Assembly (NCBI GenBank): GCA_000469685.2
Contig: LS997567.1
Location: 5,845,374-5,909,373 of the forward strand
DNA length: 64,000 nt
Reading direction: 5' to 3'
Origin: Haemonchus contortus
Taxonomy: Eukaryota; Nematoda; Chromadorea; Rhabditida; Trichostrongylidae
Below the pieces are notes generated by a model. The model was given only the letters and a program-made list of their open reading frames with translations. It was not told where the DNA came from and did no database searches. Below are positions 47,981 through 59,000 of this stretch, one piece after another; positions within the stretch are counted from its first letter, which is position 1; the number at the start of each line of letters is the position of its first letter. The position numbers and the translations under genes are program-made.

Positions 47981-49317
47981 ACTTCGTTCTTTAGGCTTTA
48001 CTTTCGAACTACTCCCAGAGACCTAACTAGTGGAACTCATATTCACTCACCGGAAACTCATTGGAAAGAGCACTCTCCGAGGCTCACCTTTACCTACATA
48101 GTCAGTAAGCATGGCATTGCGCTAGATGCTTGCTTGACAGGATGGCAAAAGCCTACGCTTTTATAATTACAATTAGGTAATAGGTCTTCTACGTGTTTTG
48201 TACCTTTTAAATTTAATTAATGGTAACACACAACAACGGAAAAAAAAGAAATCAAGTTGGCATAGTTTGTAAATAAAAACGCCATTATTGTAATTAAATA
48301 TTTATCTCAAATTTACCGTCATCGTCAATACATATGTATGTATACATATGTATATGCATGTAAAATATCGCTCGATTATTTTTTGTTTTATTTTATTGAA
48401 TGCGCTCAAAAGGCGCGCTACAACGAAAAGCTCGAGCCGCAGGTTCTACTATGAACCCTATAAAGAAACACAGGATGCAAGCGTTTAGGACACTTTTTAT
48501 ACAAAGAAACTTGAACACTTGCATAGACTTCCAACAGCCCATCTATCTGTTTACGGAGCGTCAGAAATGATAATACACTGAACAGATACATCTCACTCTT
48601 CGACTGTTTTGCCAACCCTATTTGCCGGTGGTAACTAGGCAAAAAAACTTTATGTTGTAATGCAGGCTGGTGTTTCCGAAAAAATATGTGTAAATAAACT
48701 CACATTTTTGAAACGGTTGTTCTACCGGGGACCTAATAAACGTTCTTCGGCTAAATGATGGTTCCCCGCTTCGAACTTGGAGATCAGGGCCGGTACAACC
48801 CCTTTATGATGAGCAAAGAACTTATGCTGGATTAGATTAGATCATGCGTTGGATCAACAGATTTGCTTTTCACCCTACAGACTTTCACCTTTTCACCCTT
48901 TCACCCTGCTTTTCACCCTTCACCCCCACCCACTCATGGAGCTCGTTCAAGGACCATGAAGCGTTCAGGGTGTTTTGGCAACTGGCAGGGAGTTAAATTG
49001 CTCAACACTCCACCTGGGGCAACTTCATAAATTCAGCCTCTCCATGTATATTTTTCCTCACCTTTCAAAGCCATGTGTAAGCGTATTGACTCTTTCGTAA
49101 CTGCTCATGATCTGGACTTACACGTTAGCAACCGCAACTCTGTAATTTAGTGCACCTCTTGCTTAGCGCACCTAGATTCAAAAAGTTCGTTTCTCATTCA
49201 TGCTTTGCAGCAGGGTAACTGGATACAGACCCGGGAAAATTCGGAACTCCTGTTCAATATTGTGTCTAATCTCATCTAAACGGGAACTGTGAGAGTGATG
49301 GGTGTGTTGAACTATTT
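47981..49317. other. Gene-poor, AT-rich spacer
   Basis: There is a short TACATATG palindromic tract at 48330-48360, and a TTTCACCC-type simple repeat at about 48878-48930. I see no coding exon or RNA gene. The 74-codon frame at 48642-48418 (minus) has no recognisable features. Confidence 0.45.
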
Positions 49318-49637
49318 TTCATATCAAATAAGGGATCGCAGCAGCAAAGAGAATAACAGAGAATGGAGGAATAGCAGAAAAACATGCCTCATTACTCGGC
49401 CATCAACTCACTGCGTGTGGGTCCTAGAGCGGATATTGCAATCTGTGTCGCCTCGACACTCGCCTGACGTGACATCGATCGAGGGGCGGGAAGTCCGGGC
49501 GATCCGGTAACGGGGCCCTCACTATGTCCTAATTGCCGAGATTAGGACTAACAGCTTCCTTCCTGTTACCCTTGAGGGCCACTGGGTATTCCTAGGAAAA
49601 CTCAGAAAACATTTTTATCGTGGATTGTGCTTTCAAA
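49318..49637. mobile_element. Truncated MITE of the TAAAGGCAC family
   Basis: It matches the interior of the 12557-13131 copy from ATCAAATAAGGGATCGCAGC onward (CTGCGTGTGGGTCCTAG, GACGTGACATCGATCGAG). It keeps only the right terminus TTTTTATCGTGGATTGTGCTTT. Confidence 0.7.
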
Positions 49638-50160
49638 AGCAACCCGCTGACCCGTGTCCCTACTCAAAACCTTTCTTCAGTGCGTCGTATAGGTGAAGGG
49701 GAAGGGTGGCGACCAAAACTGTTGTGAAATTTCTTGAGTAACGAAATAAAATGATGCCTTTTACAAATTAGTTTCTCCATTATTCCCGGGTAGAGAACTT
49801 CCCAAGCGAAGGACGTTCTCCATCTCCCCATCTATGCTGGTTAGACATCGCTCCCTAAAATTACTATTCACCCAAAAAAAGGTGATATTCATTCAACTAT
49901 TCAATATTCATGCAACATTAGGGTGATGGAAAATCGTTGCCAAAACTAGCGAAAGTCCTCACAGGCAAAGGCAAAGCAAAAAAATGAACTGAGTAAGAAA
50001 ACCAAAGGTTTCAGCAAACACAAATCCTTCGAAGGAAATCATTACACTGACAATCCAGAAATTATGGCTACCTTGTGCATGATGTAATACCAATCCCTTA
50101 CTTTCTTCTATTCTTATCAGACTTTACCTTTCTGAAAAGAAAACTCACATGGTAGCGATG

Positions 50161-50420
50161 GGGGTGTGTTGCGATTCGTGCGATTCTGGGCGCGCGCGGC
50201 AAATTGCGCGGCGAAATTCGCGATGATTCAAACAACTCCTGCGCCTATCATTGGAGTCCAAATTTGAAATAAAGAAGGTAAGTAGGATTGCCCGACCCTA
50301 CTAAAGTACTCTACATCAAGTTTGTGCCCCAATGATAGGCGCAGGAGTTGTTTTAATCATCGCGAATTTCGCCGCGCAATTTGCCCGCGCACCCGGAATC
50401 GCACGAATCGCACGTCCCCC
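50161..50420. mobile_element. Foldback element, family alpha, copy 2
   Basis: The outer arms GCGATTCGTGCGATTC and GAATCGCACGAATCGC pair. The next parts (GCGGCAAATTGCGCGGCGAA with TTCGCCGCGCAATTTGCC, and CAACTCCTGCGCCTATCATT with AATGATAGGCGCAGGAGTTG) also pair. A 40-60 base centre carries ACCCTACTAAAGTA. Confidence 0.88.
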
Positions 50421-50499
50421 TAGCGATGGAGGGGCATTCGTGCCGGCCTTTTATACCCTGCGTCGCGTATACGGGCCTGGTTTGGAACTGTGAAAGAGG

Positions 50500-50660
50500 G
50501 GGAGAGTGCAGAGAAGCAGCGTACCAAATGCGGCAGTGTTTTCGAGAAGCCGCGGCAAATAAGTTCAATAGTCGAGATGCAGTGAAAATATTATATATTT
50601 ATTCTTAGCTGTTTCTTACATGGTTCACAGTGAGTGAGGCTGTTCATATTTGCCACCTGA
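50500..50660. repeat. Dispersed repeat E fragment
   Basis: GAGTGCAGAGAAGCAGC and CAGTGAGTGAGGCTGTTCAT match, in the same order, the fuller copies at 52480-52870 and 53440-53700. Confidence 0.55.
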
Positions 50661-50930
50661 TCATTCCTTGATCATTCAATCGGTACAGATAGTTATATAC
50701 TGTGCTTCAGTGAAGAGGAATTTAGATGAGGTAGGCCAAGTAACGAACAGAAGGTGTGAATAATATCGAGTAAAAAAAACAGTGTAGAACGGAAAAGAAA
50801 ATAAAACACAGAAATGGCTAGAGGAATAGAAGCCATCCGGTTGATCCTCACTCTGATGAGACCGAGTTTTGCAAACATAAAAATCACTTTCGATTCAGGC
50901 AATCATTAGGATAAAATCAAGTCAATGCTA

Positions 50931-51812
50931 TTAGGTTGGAAGGAAAGTCCTGCAACACAATGAAGGTCTTTTTCAAATCATTTCTGAAATTTTCCAGACC
51001 AATCGATTTCCGGAAATATATTTACCAAAGAGGTCAACAACCTTCTATTATTTTTTTGAGCAAATCACTGGTGCCTTTTATCCACGAGTGAGGAAGCTGT
51101 GACTCGAAGAAGTAATTGACTGCCGTTCTCAGATCACACTAAGTTACGAATTTTTTTTCCACAACGGGATGCTCAAGAAGGCGGAGCGCATGGTAGGTAA
51201 AAGGGACAACACTCGGAGAGTACGACTGATGAACAACCTCGAGCCAATACGAATCCTAGAACTTTTGACCCGTGTTCAAAGCGAAATTTCGACGTGCGCT
51301 GTCTCTCTGTAGAGACCTGATTTACGGTTTCGATCGTTCTTCTCTAACCCTATTGGTCAAATTTCGGAGTTCACAGGGGTAACAGATAGCTGTGCCCAAC
51401 TAGTCTGCGTTTAGCAACTCATAGTGGATGGATCCCTCCAACCTCCATTGAATCAAAGGAAGATGCTTGCGTGACTTAGAAGGCTAGTATCTCCTAAAGT
51501 GAAGCGATCCAACCGATTGTTGGCCGTTGAGCGGTGAGCAGTGCTCGCTCTGAATAGGTTGCTGATAATTTGAGCCGCTACACCCGCGTTTTTCCCTTGG
51601 CGTGCTTAGTAGAAGGTGATGGTGCGAGTCGGGTGTTGTCCATTCATTGGCCGTAATGCTGCTAAGGCCCACACGCGTGCCCTTATTTATTCATGCGCTG
51701 ATTACCTGAGGGATGTCCTACACGGTTATCACTATTGCTACCGTGTTCACACTCTTGATACAAATTGCTGACGCTTCAAATTTTTTGTTGCAGGACTTTC
51801 CTTCCAACCTAA
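50931..51812 (-). mobile_element. Degenerate mariner element
   Basis: The terminal inverted repeats TTAGGTTGGAAGGAAAGTCC and its reverse complement bound 882 bp, flanked by TA on both sides, as mariner insertions are. The TTAGGTTGG start matches typical mariner ends. The minus strand near 51130-51040 reads DLRTAVNYFFESQLPHSWIK followed by GTSDLLKKIIEGC and a stop, like the C-terminal end of a mariner transposase. The rest of the transposase is unrecognisable, so it is inactive. Confidence 0.85.
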
Positions 51813-52479
51813 TAGAATTAGCGACTTGAGTGGGTCATCACGTTTCACACTAATGCCTAGTATTACTATATACTGTTGGGGAGCCCGTACTCCCAACGTA
51901 ATCACTGTTCAAAGCGAACTGTGTAGGAAAGGGACCGAGTAGAACAACGAAGTTTCGATGAAAATATGTCCTTCGAGGAATAAATTCTAGTACTCTAGAC
52001 TAGCAAAATCCTAGAGACTAGAGCTTATGCGTGCAAGATGGTCGTTGCAACTCAGCAAACCTTTCCACATTTATCAAATTGCTCTCAAACGACGAGAGTA
52101 CAATACATCCCCGTCTGCCAGTATGTAGGCCCAAGTGGATGTCTACCGCGTGGCCAAGGCAAGGCCAATACGTCAACACAGCACAAGCACCCCCTTTTTC
52201 GGGTCCGGGAACTTCTCCCCTAACACGGCGTCGCACACGCCGCACCCCCCGCCTATCGCAGGATTGCGATGGAAGATTGGAGCGCGCAATTTGTAAGGTA
52301 GGGAGTCCTTTAATTATTTGAATTGGCTGGCCACTCTTTTTAATTCCAATGCGGTCCTGATATTCGTTTATATAGGAGATGTCATTCTAATTAATCAAGT
52401 CTAATAAACATGAAATCTAAAAAGAAACAGAAGAAAAAACGAAAAAATCCAGTGAAAAAGCAAGCCAGTCAAGGAAAAA

Positions 52480-52870
52480 TATCGATTGGCGGGAGGCGGG
52501 TGAGTACGGTAATTGCAGTGACATTTGCCGCATGCCGCAAGGGAGAATGCCGCAATAGGGTAGAAGTTCCGGTACCCTCGTTATTTAGCCGGTGTCAAGG
52601 GACGGAGCTGATTTCGATATGAGAGAAGAAGGGGGTGCAGAGAAGGAGATCATCGATTGGAGCGCATCTTCATTGTTCGAAGGCCTTTCACCGTTCATTT
52701 ACTGGACGGAATGCCTCAAATTCTGATTGTTTATTTTTCTCACGGATGTTGCGATATGCGGTACATAGTGAGTGGGGCTGTTCATTATTATGACTTCAGA
52801 CATTACTGAGGTATTAAGGAATAACAGTGTTGGAGCCTCTATCAATTCATCGCAATTATACACCCCGTTA
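52480..52870. repeat. Dispersed repeat E
   Basis: It shares with 53440-53700 the ordered blocks GATTGGAGCGCA, CCGTTCATTTACTGGACGGAAT, GGTACATAGTGAGTGGGGCT and TCAACGCAATT/TCATCGCAATTATACACC. No ORF with family features. The class is unknown. Confidence 0.7.
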
Positions 52871-53093
52871 CGTGGGAATTGTAGAAATACTCCACTTTTT
52901 CCTGCAGTGCCACCTGCGTATCAACGTAGTTATCAGCAAACGGCAAGTATAGCAACGATGCAATAGCTTGTAATAAATTAATCCTAGTAAATTTGATGCT
53001 TCAAGTTGTATGCAAAACCTGTAAACGCACACATCATAGGCCCAATCTCACTGCTTCACGCTAACCAACGGATCACTGGCACACCCTCTTCTT

Positions 53094-53350
53094 GGGAGAC
53101 AGGCGTTAGGAACGATTGTGAGTAATCGATTTGCCGCACGCGGCAGTCGCGGGCCACTCATTCGCCGTTATTACAGCTCTAGCGTTCTTCATACAGCTCA
53201 ATCAATATGCGATCATTATTTAATGCATAATTCTACTATTAGTACTTTTGTTCTTGTATTTCTTACCTACTGCTGCATCCTGCTCCATTCATTCGCGCGC
53301 GACGCCCCTCTCACCGCAACGCGACCATTTCGTTCCTAACGCACCACACT
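53094..53350. repeat. Dispersed repeat D, copy 1
   Basis: GGGAGACAGGCGTTAGGAACG, CGATTTGCCGCACGCGGCAG, GCCGTTATTACAGCTCTAGC and GCGACCATTTCGTTCCTAA recur in this order at 55001-55240, and reversed at 61355-61640. The class is unknown. Confidence 0.75.
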
Positions 53351-53439
53351 CCCTCTTCTTCGTTATTTTGGGTTTACCAATCTTCCCCACGCGGAATCGA
53401 ACAACTTACCGCTGACCAAGTCCTTCCCTCCTTCATATA

Positions 53440-53700
53440 CCTTTTCGAGGGGGCGGGAGGCGAGAGAAGAAGAGGGTGCAGAGAAGCAGCCACCGATTGG
53501 AGCGCACTTTCTTCATTCGATCGGCCTCGTCGCCGTTCATTTACTGGACGGAATACCTTGAATGCTAATCGTCTATTTTTCTCACAAATGATATACGGTA
53601 CATAGTGAGTGGGGCTCATAATTGTGGCTTCGGACATTATTGATATATTGGCAATACGGAATGACAATGTTGGATCGTCCATCAAATCAACGCAATTTTA
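53440..53700. repeat. Dispersed repeat E, fullest copy
   Basis: It begins TTTTCGAGGGGGCGGGAGGCG. The first 150 bases, with the 90 before them, recur reversed at 62215-62380. The sequence TATATACC/GGTATATAAAGG at the edge looks like a TATA box. Confidence 0.7.
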
Positions 53701-53715
53701 CACCTTGTTAAACAC

Positions 53716-53972
53716 GGGTGTGTCTACATTCGTGCGATTCGAGCTGCGTGCGGCAAATTGCGCGGCGGAATTCGTGGTGTTTTAACCACTCTGGAGGTCA
53801 TTATTGGTTCCCAAATCTGAAGTAGAGCAGATTATTAGGATCAGCTGACCATACTAATTTACTCTACTTCAAGTTTGTGCCGCAATAATAGGCGCCAGGG
53901 TCGTTTAAAACAGCATGAATTTCGCCGCGCAATTTGCCGCGCGCAGCTCGAATCGCACGAATGTACACACAC
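53716..53972. mobile_element. Foldback element, family alpha, copy 3
   Basis: Outer arms GGGTGTGTCTACATTCGTGC and GCACGAATGTACACACACC pair. GCGGCAAATTGCGCGGCGGAA pairs with TTCGCCGCGCAATTTGCCGC. The structure is as in copies 1 and 2. Confidence 0.87.
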
Positions 53973-54175
53973 CATACACTGTTTCAAAGTGAAAAACTTT
54001 CCAAAAGATGCATTCGAGACTAAGAAATGTCTTGAAGAGGTGAAGATGATGCACCCAAGGGAACCGAAAATGAGGTGCTTGCGATTTTAACGTCGGAAAT
54101 TCAATTCAATTTAACGTTCAAGAAATACTCGATTAGGAAATATGTTGGAACATAACGTCCTCATTAGCACAAACC

Positions 54176-54332
54176 TAAAGGCACCGTTCGCGATGATTCA
54201 ATGGGCGGGTGTGTCGATGACGTGTCCGCCTCTCATTCGGCGCCACGTCTGACTGTCTGACGTGACATCGAATGAGAGGCGGACACGTCATCGACACACC
54301 CGCCCATTGAATCATCGCGAACGGTGCCTTTA
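54176..54332. mobile_element. Perfect foldback of the TAAAGGCAC family
   Basis: Two 64-bp arms (54176-54239 and 54269-54332) are exact reverse complements without a mismatch, separated by 29 bases. The ends are TAAAGGCACCGTTCGCGATG. It is a reduced form of the MITEs at 9765 and 12557. Perfect arms point to a recent origin or to repair copying between arms. Confidence 0.93.
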
Positions 54333-54374
54333 AGGGTGCTACTTTTTACTGATCACGGTAGCAGTCCCTAATTG

Positions 54375-54597
54375 GATGCTTTCAAAATTCAACGACGCAC
54401 ACTGCTTCGCCGCCATACCAAACGACCGACGGCGTTGCTGGCCACGTGCTGACACAAGGGCAGATTTCGTTCAGGACCGCGCGAGCGACATCCATCAGTC
54501 CAGTGTTGTCAATACGTGACCAGCAACGCAGTTTGTCGGTCGGTTGGCCGCCCGGCCGATCAAAGCATGTCCGTCTTCGAACTCTGAAAGCACCCAT
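54375..54597. mobile_element. Foldback element, family beta
   Basis: GATGCTTTCAAAATTCAACG at the left pairs with the CTTCGAACTCTGAAAGCACC end. The inner GCGTTGCTGGCCACGTGCTG block pairs with TACGTGACCAGCAACGC. Confidence 0.78.
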
Positions 54598-55000
54598 TGC
54601 GTATGTTGGCCGCTCCAACTGACTCGTTTCCCTGCTCAAAACCTTTCTTCAATGCGTCGTATATGTGAAGGGCGGCACACAAAATTGTTCGTCTGAAATT
54701 TCTTGAGCAGCAAACTGAAATGGTGCCTTTTACAAATTATGATTCCCCTGGCAGCAGGAATCAACAGCATGCCTATCAGCAATGGTTTCAGGAGTATCGA
54801 TGATTTCGCAGTTGCCGAACAGGTTCCTTTCAAAAGTTGAGTGTCAAGAACAACCAGTCAAAAAAATCTCGAACAGCTTCCCCTAAAATTGCTATTTACC
54901 CTAAAAGAGGTGATATTCGAAGGTGTCTTCACAAAATGGATGAGTTCCCGAATCATACCTGAATCCACGGAGGAAGTATGCTTTAAAGGCCCACTCCGTG

Positions 55001-55240
55001 GGAGACGGGCGTTAGGAACGATTTTGGGTAATCGATTCGCCGCACGCGGCTGTCGCGGACCACTCATTTGCCGTTATTACAGCTCTAGCGTTCGTCATAC
55101 AGCAGCACAATTCTACTATCAGTACTTTTGTTCTTGTATGTCTTACTTACTGCTGCATCCTGCTACACTCTTTCACGCGCGACGTCTCTCACCGCGACGC
55201 GACCATTTCGTTCCTAATGCACCACACCCCCCACTCCGTT
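55001..55240. repeat. Dispersed repeat D, copy 2
   Basis: Collinear with 53094-53350, including GCGCGACG and CACCGCGACGCGACC near its end. Confidence 0.75.
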
Positions 55241-56039
55241 CCTATCACCTTCTTGATCACTTATGCTTTGTAGAAAGCCAAAATCGGTTTTCTAGACCAA
55301 ATGACGTTCTCCAAACTAGCTATTCGTGAACGTACTACAAACCTAGTTTATCCTGGGAACTGGGGTCCCACCAATGCTTCACTTTTATACTACTTTCTTC
55401 ACTACTACTCAGTCTACTACTTTACATACATATACTACTACTTTACTTTCTTTTCGAGAATAAAACAACTATCTCTAAGGATGGCCTCAATACAAGAAGA
55501 GCACGCCGACACGAAGAATTCCACCGACGTTTCCATTAGAGAAGAAATAGAATAGCAAATGAGTTTTATTTCGACTCGAAGCAAACAAAACCCACATCGA
55601 GCTCACAAAATCAGCCGTTAACAATCAACAAAGAAAGTACAATTTTTTCACAAACTAGAACTATGAAATCTCTGGTGTTGGAATTTGTCTTTCTTCTTTT
55701 TAAAAAAAGAGATAAGAGGCTTCATTTATTTGGACAATCTAGAAAACCATGAAGGTTATCAAAGCTTCATAGCTTGTCAGACATAAGAGGAAGGAGATCT
55801 GCAAAAGAAACAATGAAAACAACAACGACGGCGCTTAGCCTACCCTGAGCAGCTATATATAAAAGCGCCTATAACAGTAACATTACTAGGATAATTTCTT
55901 AATTGACCCGACTCTTTGATTCGTAACATAACGTGTAACAACCTACTACAATACTAACTTTAACTGCATAGCGAGAAGCCATAAAAAGCAATCTGGCACG
56001 ATTACTCCCTAGTTAAACAATAATATAAGATACACCTTT
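55241..56039. other. Region 3' of ERAL1, no firm gene
   Basis: A plus-strand frame ending at 55555 closes with MASIQEEHADTKNS and an acidic tail. It has no splice context or recognised domain, and I do not call it. The rest is AT-rich and presumably holds the ERAL1 3' untranslated region at its right end. Confidence 0.4.
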
Positions 56040-59000
56040 CTAAGAAAGAATACTCATGACTTTTTTGTTGTGCTTAACAAGGATACGAACAAACAGTTGT
56101 CTTGCAAACAAATTACTCATGTGGTCGTTGACACGTTTTCCGATGTCTACTATTCTTTGTCCACCCTGAAAACTATCAGAATACTGAAAACATCAAAATT
56201 CAGGCCTTCCTACGTATAGCTTGTGAAAATAAAACGAAATCTTGGAGAAAATGTGCTACGAATTCGATTTTCATTCAAAATACAAAAGGGAAGTGAATGG
56301 TCATATTCTACACACTGATCATTAGTTAGTCGAGATTGAATATGGACCTTTACCACTCTTCTTGAACTAAACCGGCTCAGCTAAGTACAGGGTGCTAGAA
56401 GGCGACGAGGACAAAATAAAATCCACAAACTGACCAAAAACACTCCAGAACTAGGAGAATCATGCAAGTCAATATTTTAGAAGATCAATCTGAAGAACTG
56501 GCTAAGGGATGTATTTTCAATGAACCCTTTGAAACATTGCGTTGTACTGTTTCCATCTGCATTCTATGCAAGAACTGATAATTTCACTTGCTATAAATAT
56601 GGAATGATAGCCTATGACTTTGAAAAAAGAACTTGAATTCCCCAAAAATTAGACACTATCTCTCCTTTCAAAAACGGTATTTTTCGACAGCAAACTACCA
56701 GAATTGCTCGACACCACCAAATCAAAGCTCACATCTCGAAGGCTCTGTATTTAGAAGAAAGAAAGTTCCTAGTTCTATGGCCCACACACCAAAACGACTG
56801 AACACTCGGTCACTAGGGTCATTAATTTTCTAAGGTTTGCTGGACACAAAAGGAAAAGTACTGTAACTGCAGAAACCACGCTTACTCGGATTATTTCTGA
56901 TATAAAAACATCAAGCTTCAATGCTGTTAATAACATACCTTCCCAAGAACGAGCTTTCCTATCCGTTCCTTCTCACAAGGAATGTCCGCAACAATTTGGA
57001 GAACCTGGAAGTCATCATTATATGCAAGAAATGATCAATCACTACCCAATCAGTTGACTAAATTCTGGAAACCTCTCCATCTTCGTTCCATTCACTGATT
57101 TGTGGTTGTAGTACGTATGCTACATTAGCAGGCAAAGTGTCGAGAAGAGCAGCACGAATAGAATCCAAGCATAGTTGTTGGGGACTCTGCGAAGTTTACG
57201 GTAAAGTAGGAAAACTAGGTAAAGCGCTAAATTTGCTACGAAAATTCATTCACTAATATCATCAACAAAGTGCACTATATCCCTTCAAAATAAACCCTTT
57301 GTTACTCAAACTTAGTTCACAATAGTGGAACAATAGACAGGAAGGAAACACGCAGATCAAACATTTAGGGTAAAAGGGTGTAGAGTCAAAGTTTCCGAAG
57401 AATAAAAATAGTTTTGTAAAAAAATTTGTGGAAATTTCACTGACCTTTGTGGTTATGGTCGATTTGTCCAGCCGCCATCGTTTCTCGGATGCCATTTCTT
57501 TTAAGTGACGTCGTAAAGGGTCTATCCCTTCTCCGGTCAATGATGAAACTGTAAAAAGCAGGATTCGAAATAATCATTAGGTAATTGTAAGTAAAAGTAA
57601 AACCCAATAAAAATACCCACCAAAAAATACCGCACCAAAATTACTCCATCCACGTATTTCAGCAAACAGTTTCTTGGTTTCCCCAAAACCAACCTTATTC
57701 GAAGGCTTACTGATTACTGCTCTGGAAAAGTGCCCTAACAATGCGACTAAATATAATGGTACAAGCTAAAAGAGAGGAGGAAGGGGTCAATGAGGCATAC
57801 TTGAACCGTTCTTGCCATGCTTCATCCTGCATCTTGATGGTCTCATCATGAAGTGTAAGATTCTGAGATGGAGTTCCAAGACGACCGAGCTGAAAAAAAG
57901 AAGCTGGGTTATACTCATTCGAACCAGGTAAATATATCCCACTGATGTCACACAGAACATAAAGAATATGGCGTTGTTTCGCTTCATATTAATGTTCAAA
58001 CAGGCAAACCCCCCAATTACTATCTGGAATACTTGATAGGCATGCTAAAAAATTAACACATTCGGACTCACAAGGGAAGGATTCTTAGTCCCAGGGGCCA
58101 TTCAAGATGAGACCCATACCACACTACAGGTTTTCGCATGCTCATCTCAAATCTGCACTGAATAAAGATGAAGTTTTGTAGAAAGCGAATAGAATCTCAA
58201 AACATTGGCTCAAAATGGGCTACAGATCACTAAAAGGAAAGGCGTTACATCATTCATCAGACCAAAACGCTTTTCAATATATTACAAGTGAAATATTTTT
58301 GTTAGATGGGGCAAGACGCCTGTTGGAAGATGTGCAAATCATCCCAAGTTGCACCAAGAAATCTGAGGAAAACGATTGCATCGAAAATCTAGGCTGCTAA
58401 TTCAGTAAGTTGCCCCCCCCCCCCTAGAAACCTCGCACAGCACAAGGAAACATTGCAAAAAAGATACCGTTTTCTCCTGTATTTGTATGGGTTTTCCGGC
58501 GACACGACCATTAGTAAGAACACGGGTTAGCGCAAGCAAATCGCTTCGTCGGGAGACCAGATCTATCTTGTTGATCACTAGAGATGAAGGTAAATGCGAA
58601 TACCGATGGAGAAGGTGTAACACACGATGCTGAATGTAGTCTCCAGTTGCGGTTGCGTCCTAAAAGTAGATAGTGAGTGGATTTAGAGCAATTAAATTTA
58701 ACTTGTTCATTAGCTTTATGTTTTACTTAATATTAATTTATTATTTAGGGTTATCAAAAGATTCTTTTAATTATAAATATGAAGAGGCTCTCTCAGACTA
58801 GGCTAAAGCTTGAGGACGACTTCCTTCACGATTCGCCCATACGGATAGCTAATCAATGGGCGACGGTATAGAGATCCAAACGGCACGTCGCGTTACAACT
58901 AGCTGAGAAACGTCGCGCGTTGTGAGCGGATCAAGATTCTCACTTACTATACCGCCGTTGAATGGCTCTTTAGACCCAACAATCAGAATCAGCAATAAGC

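Noticed and set aside
52410..52622. Lys-rich 70-codon ORF
   Set aside because: The Lys run comes from an A-rich tract, and the rest lies in dispersed repeat E with no splice or domain support.
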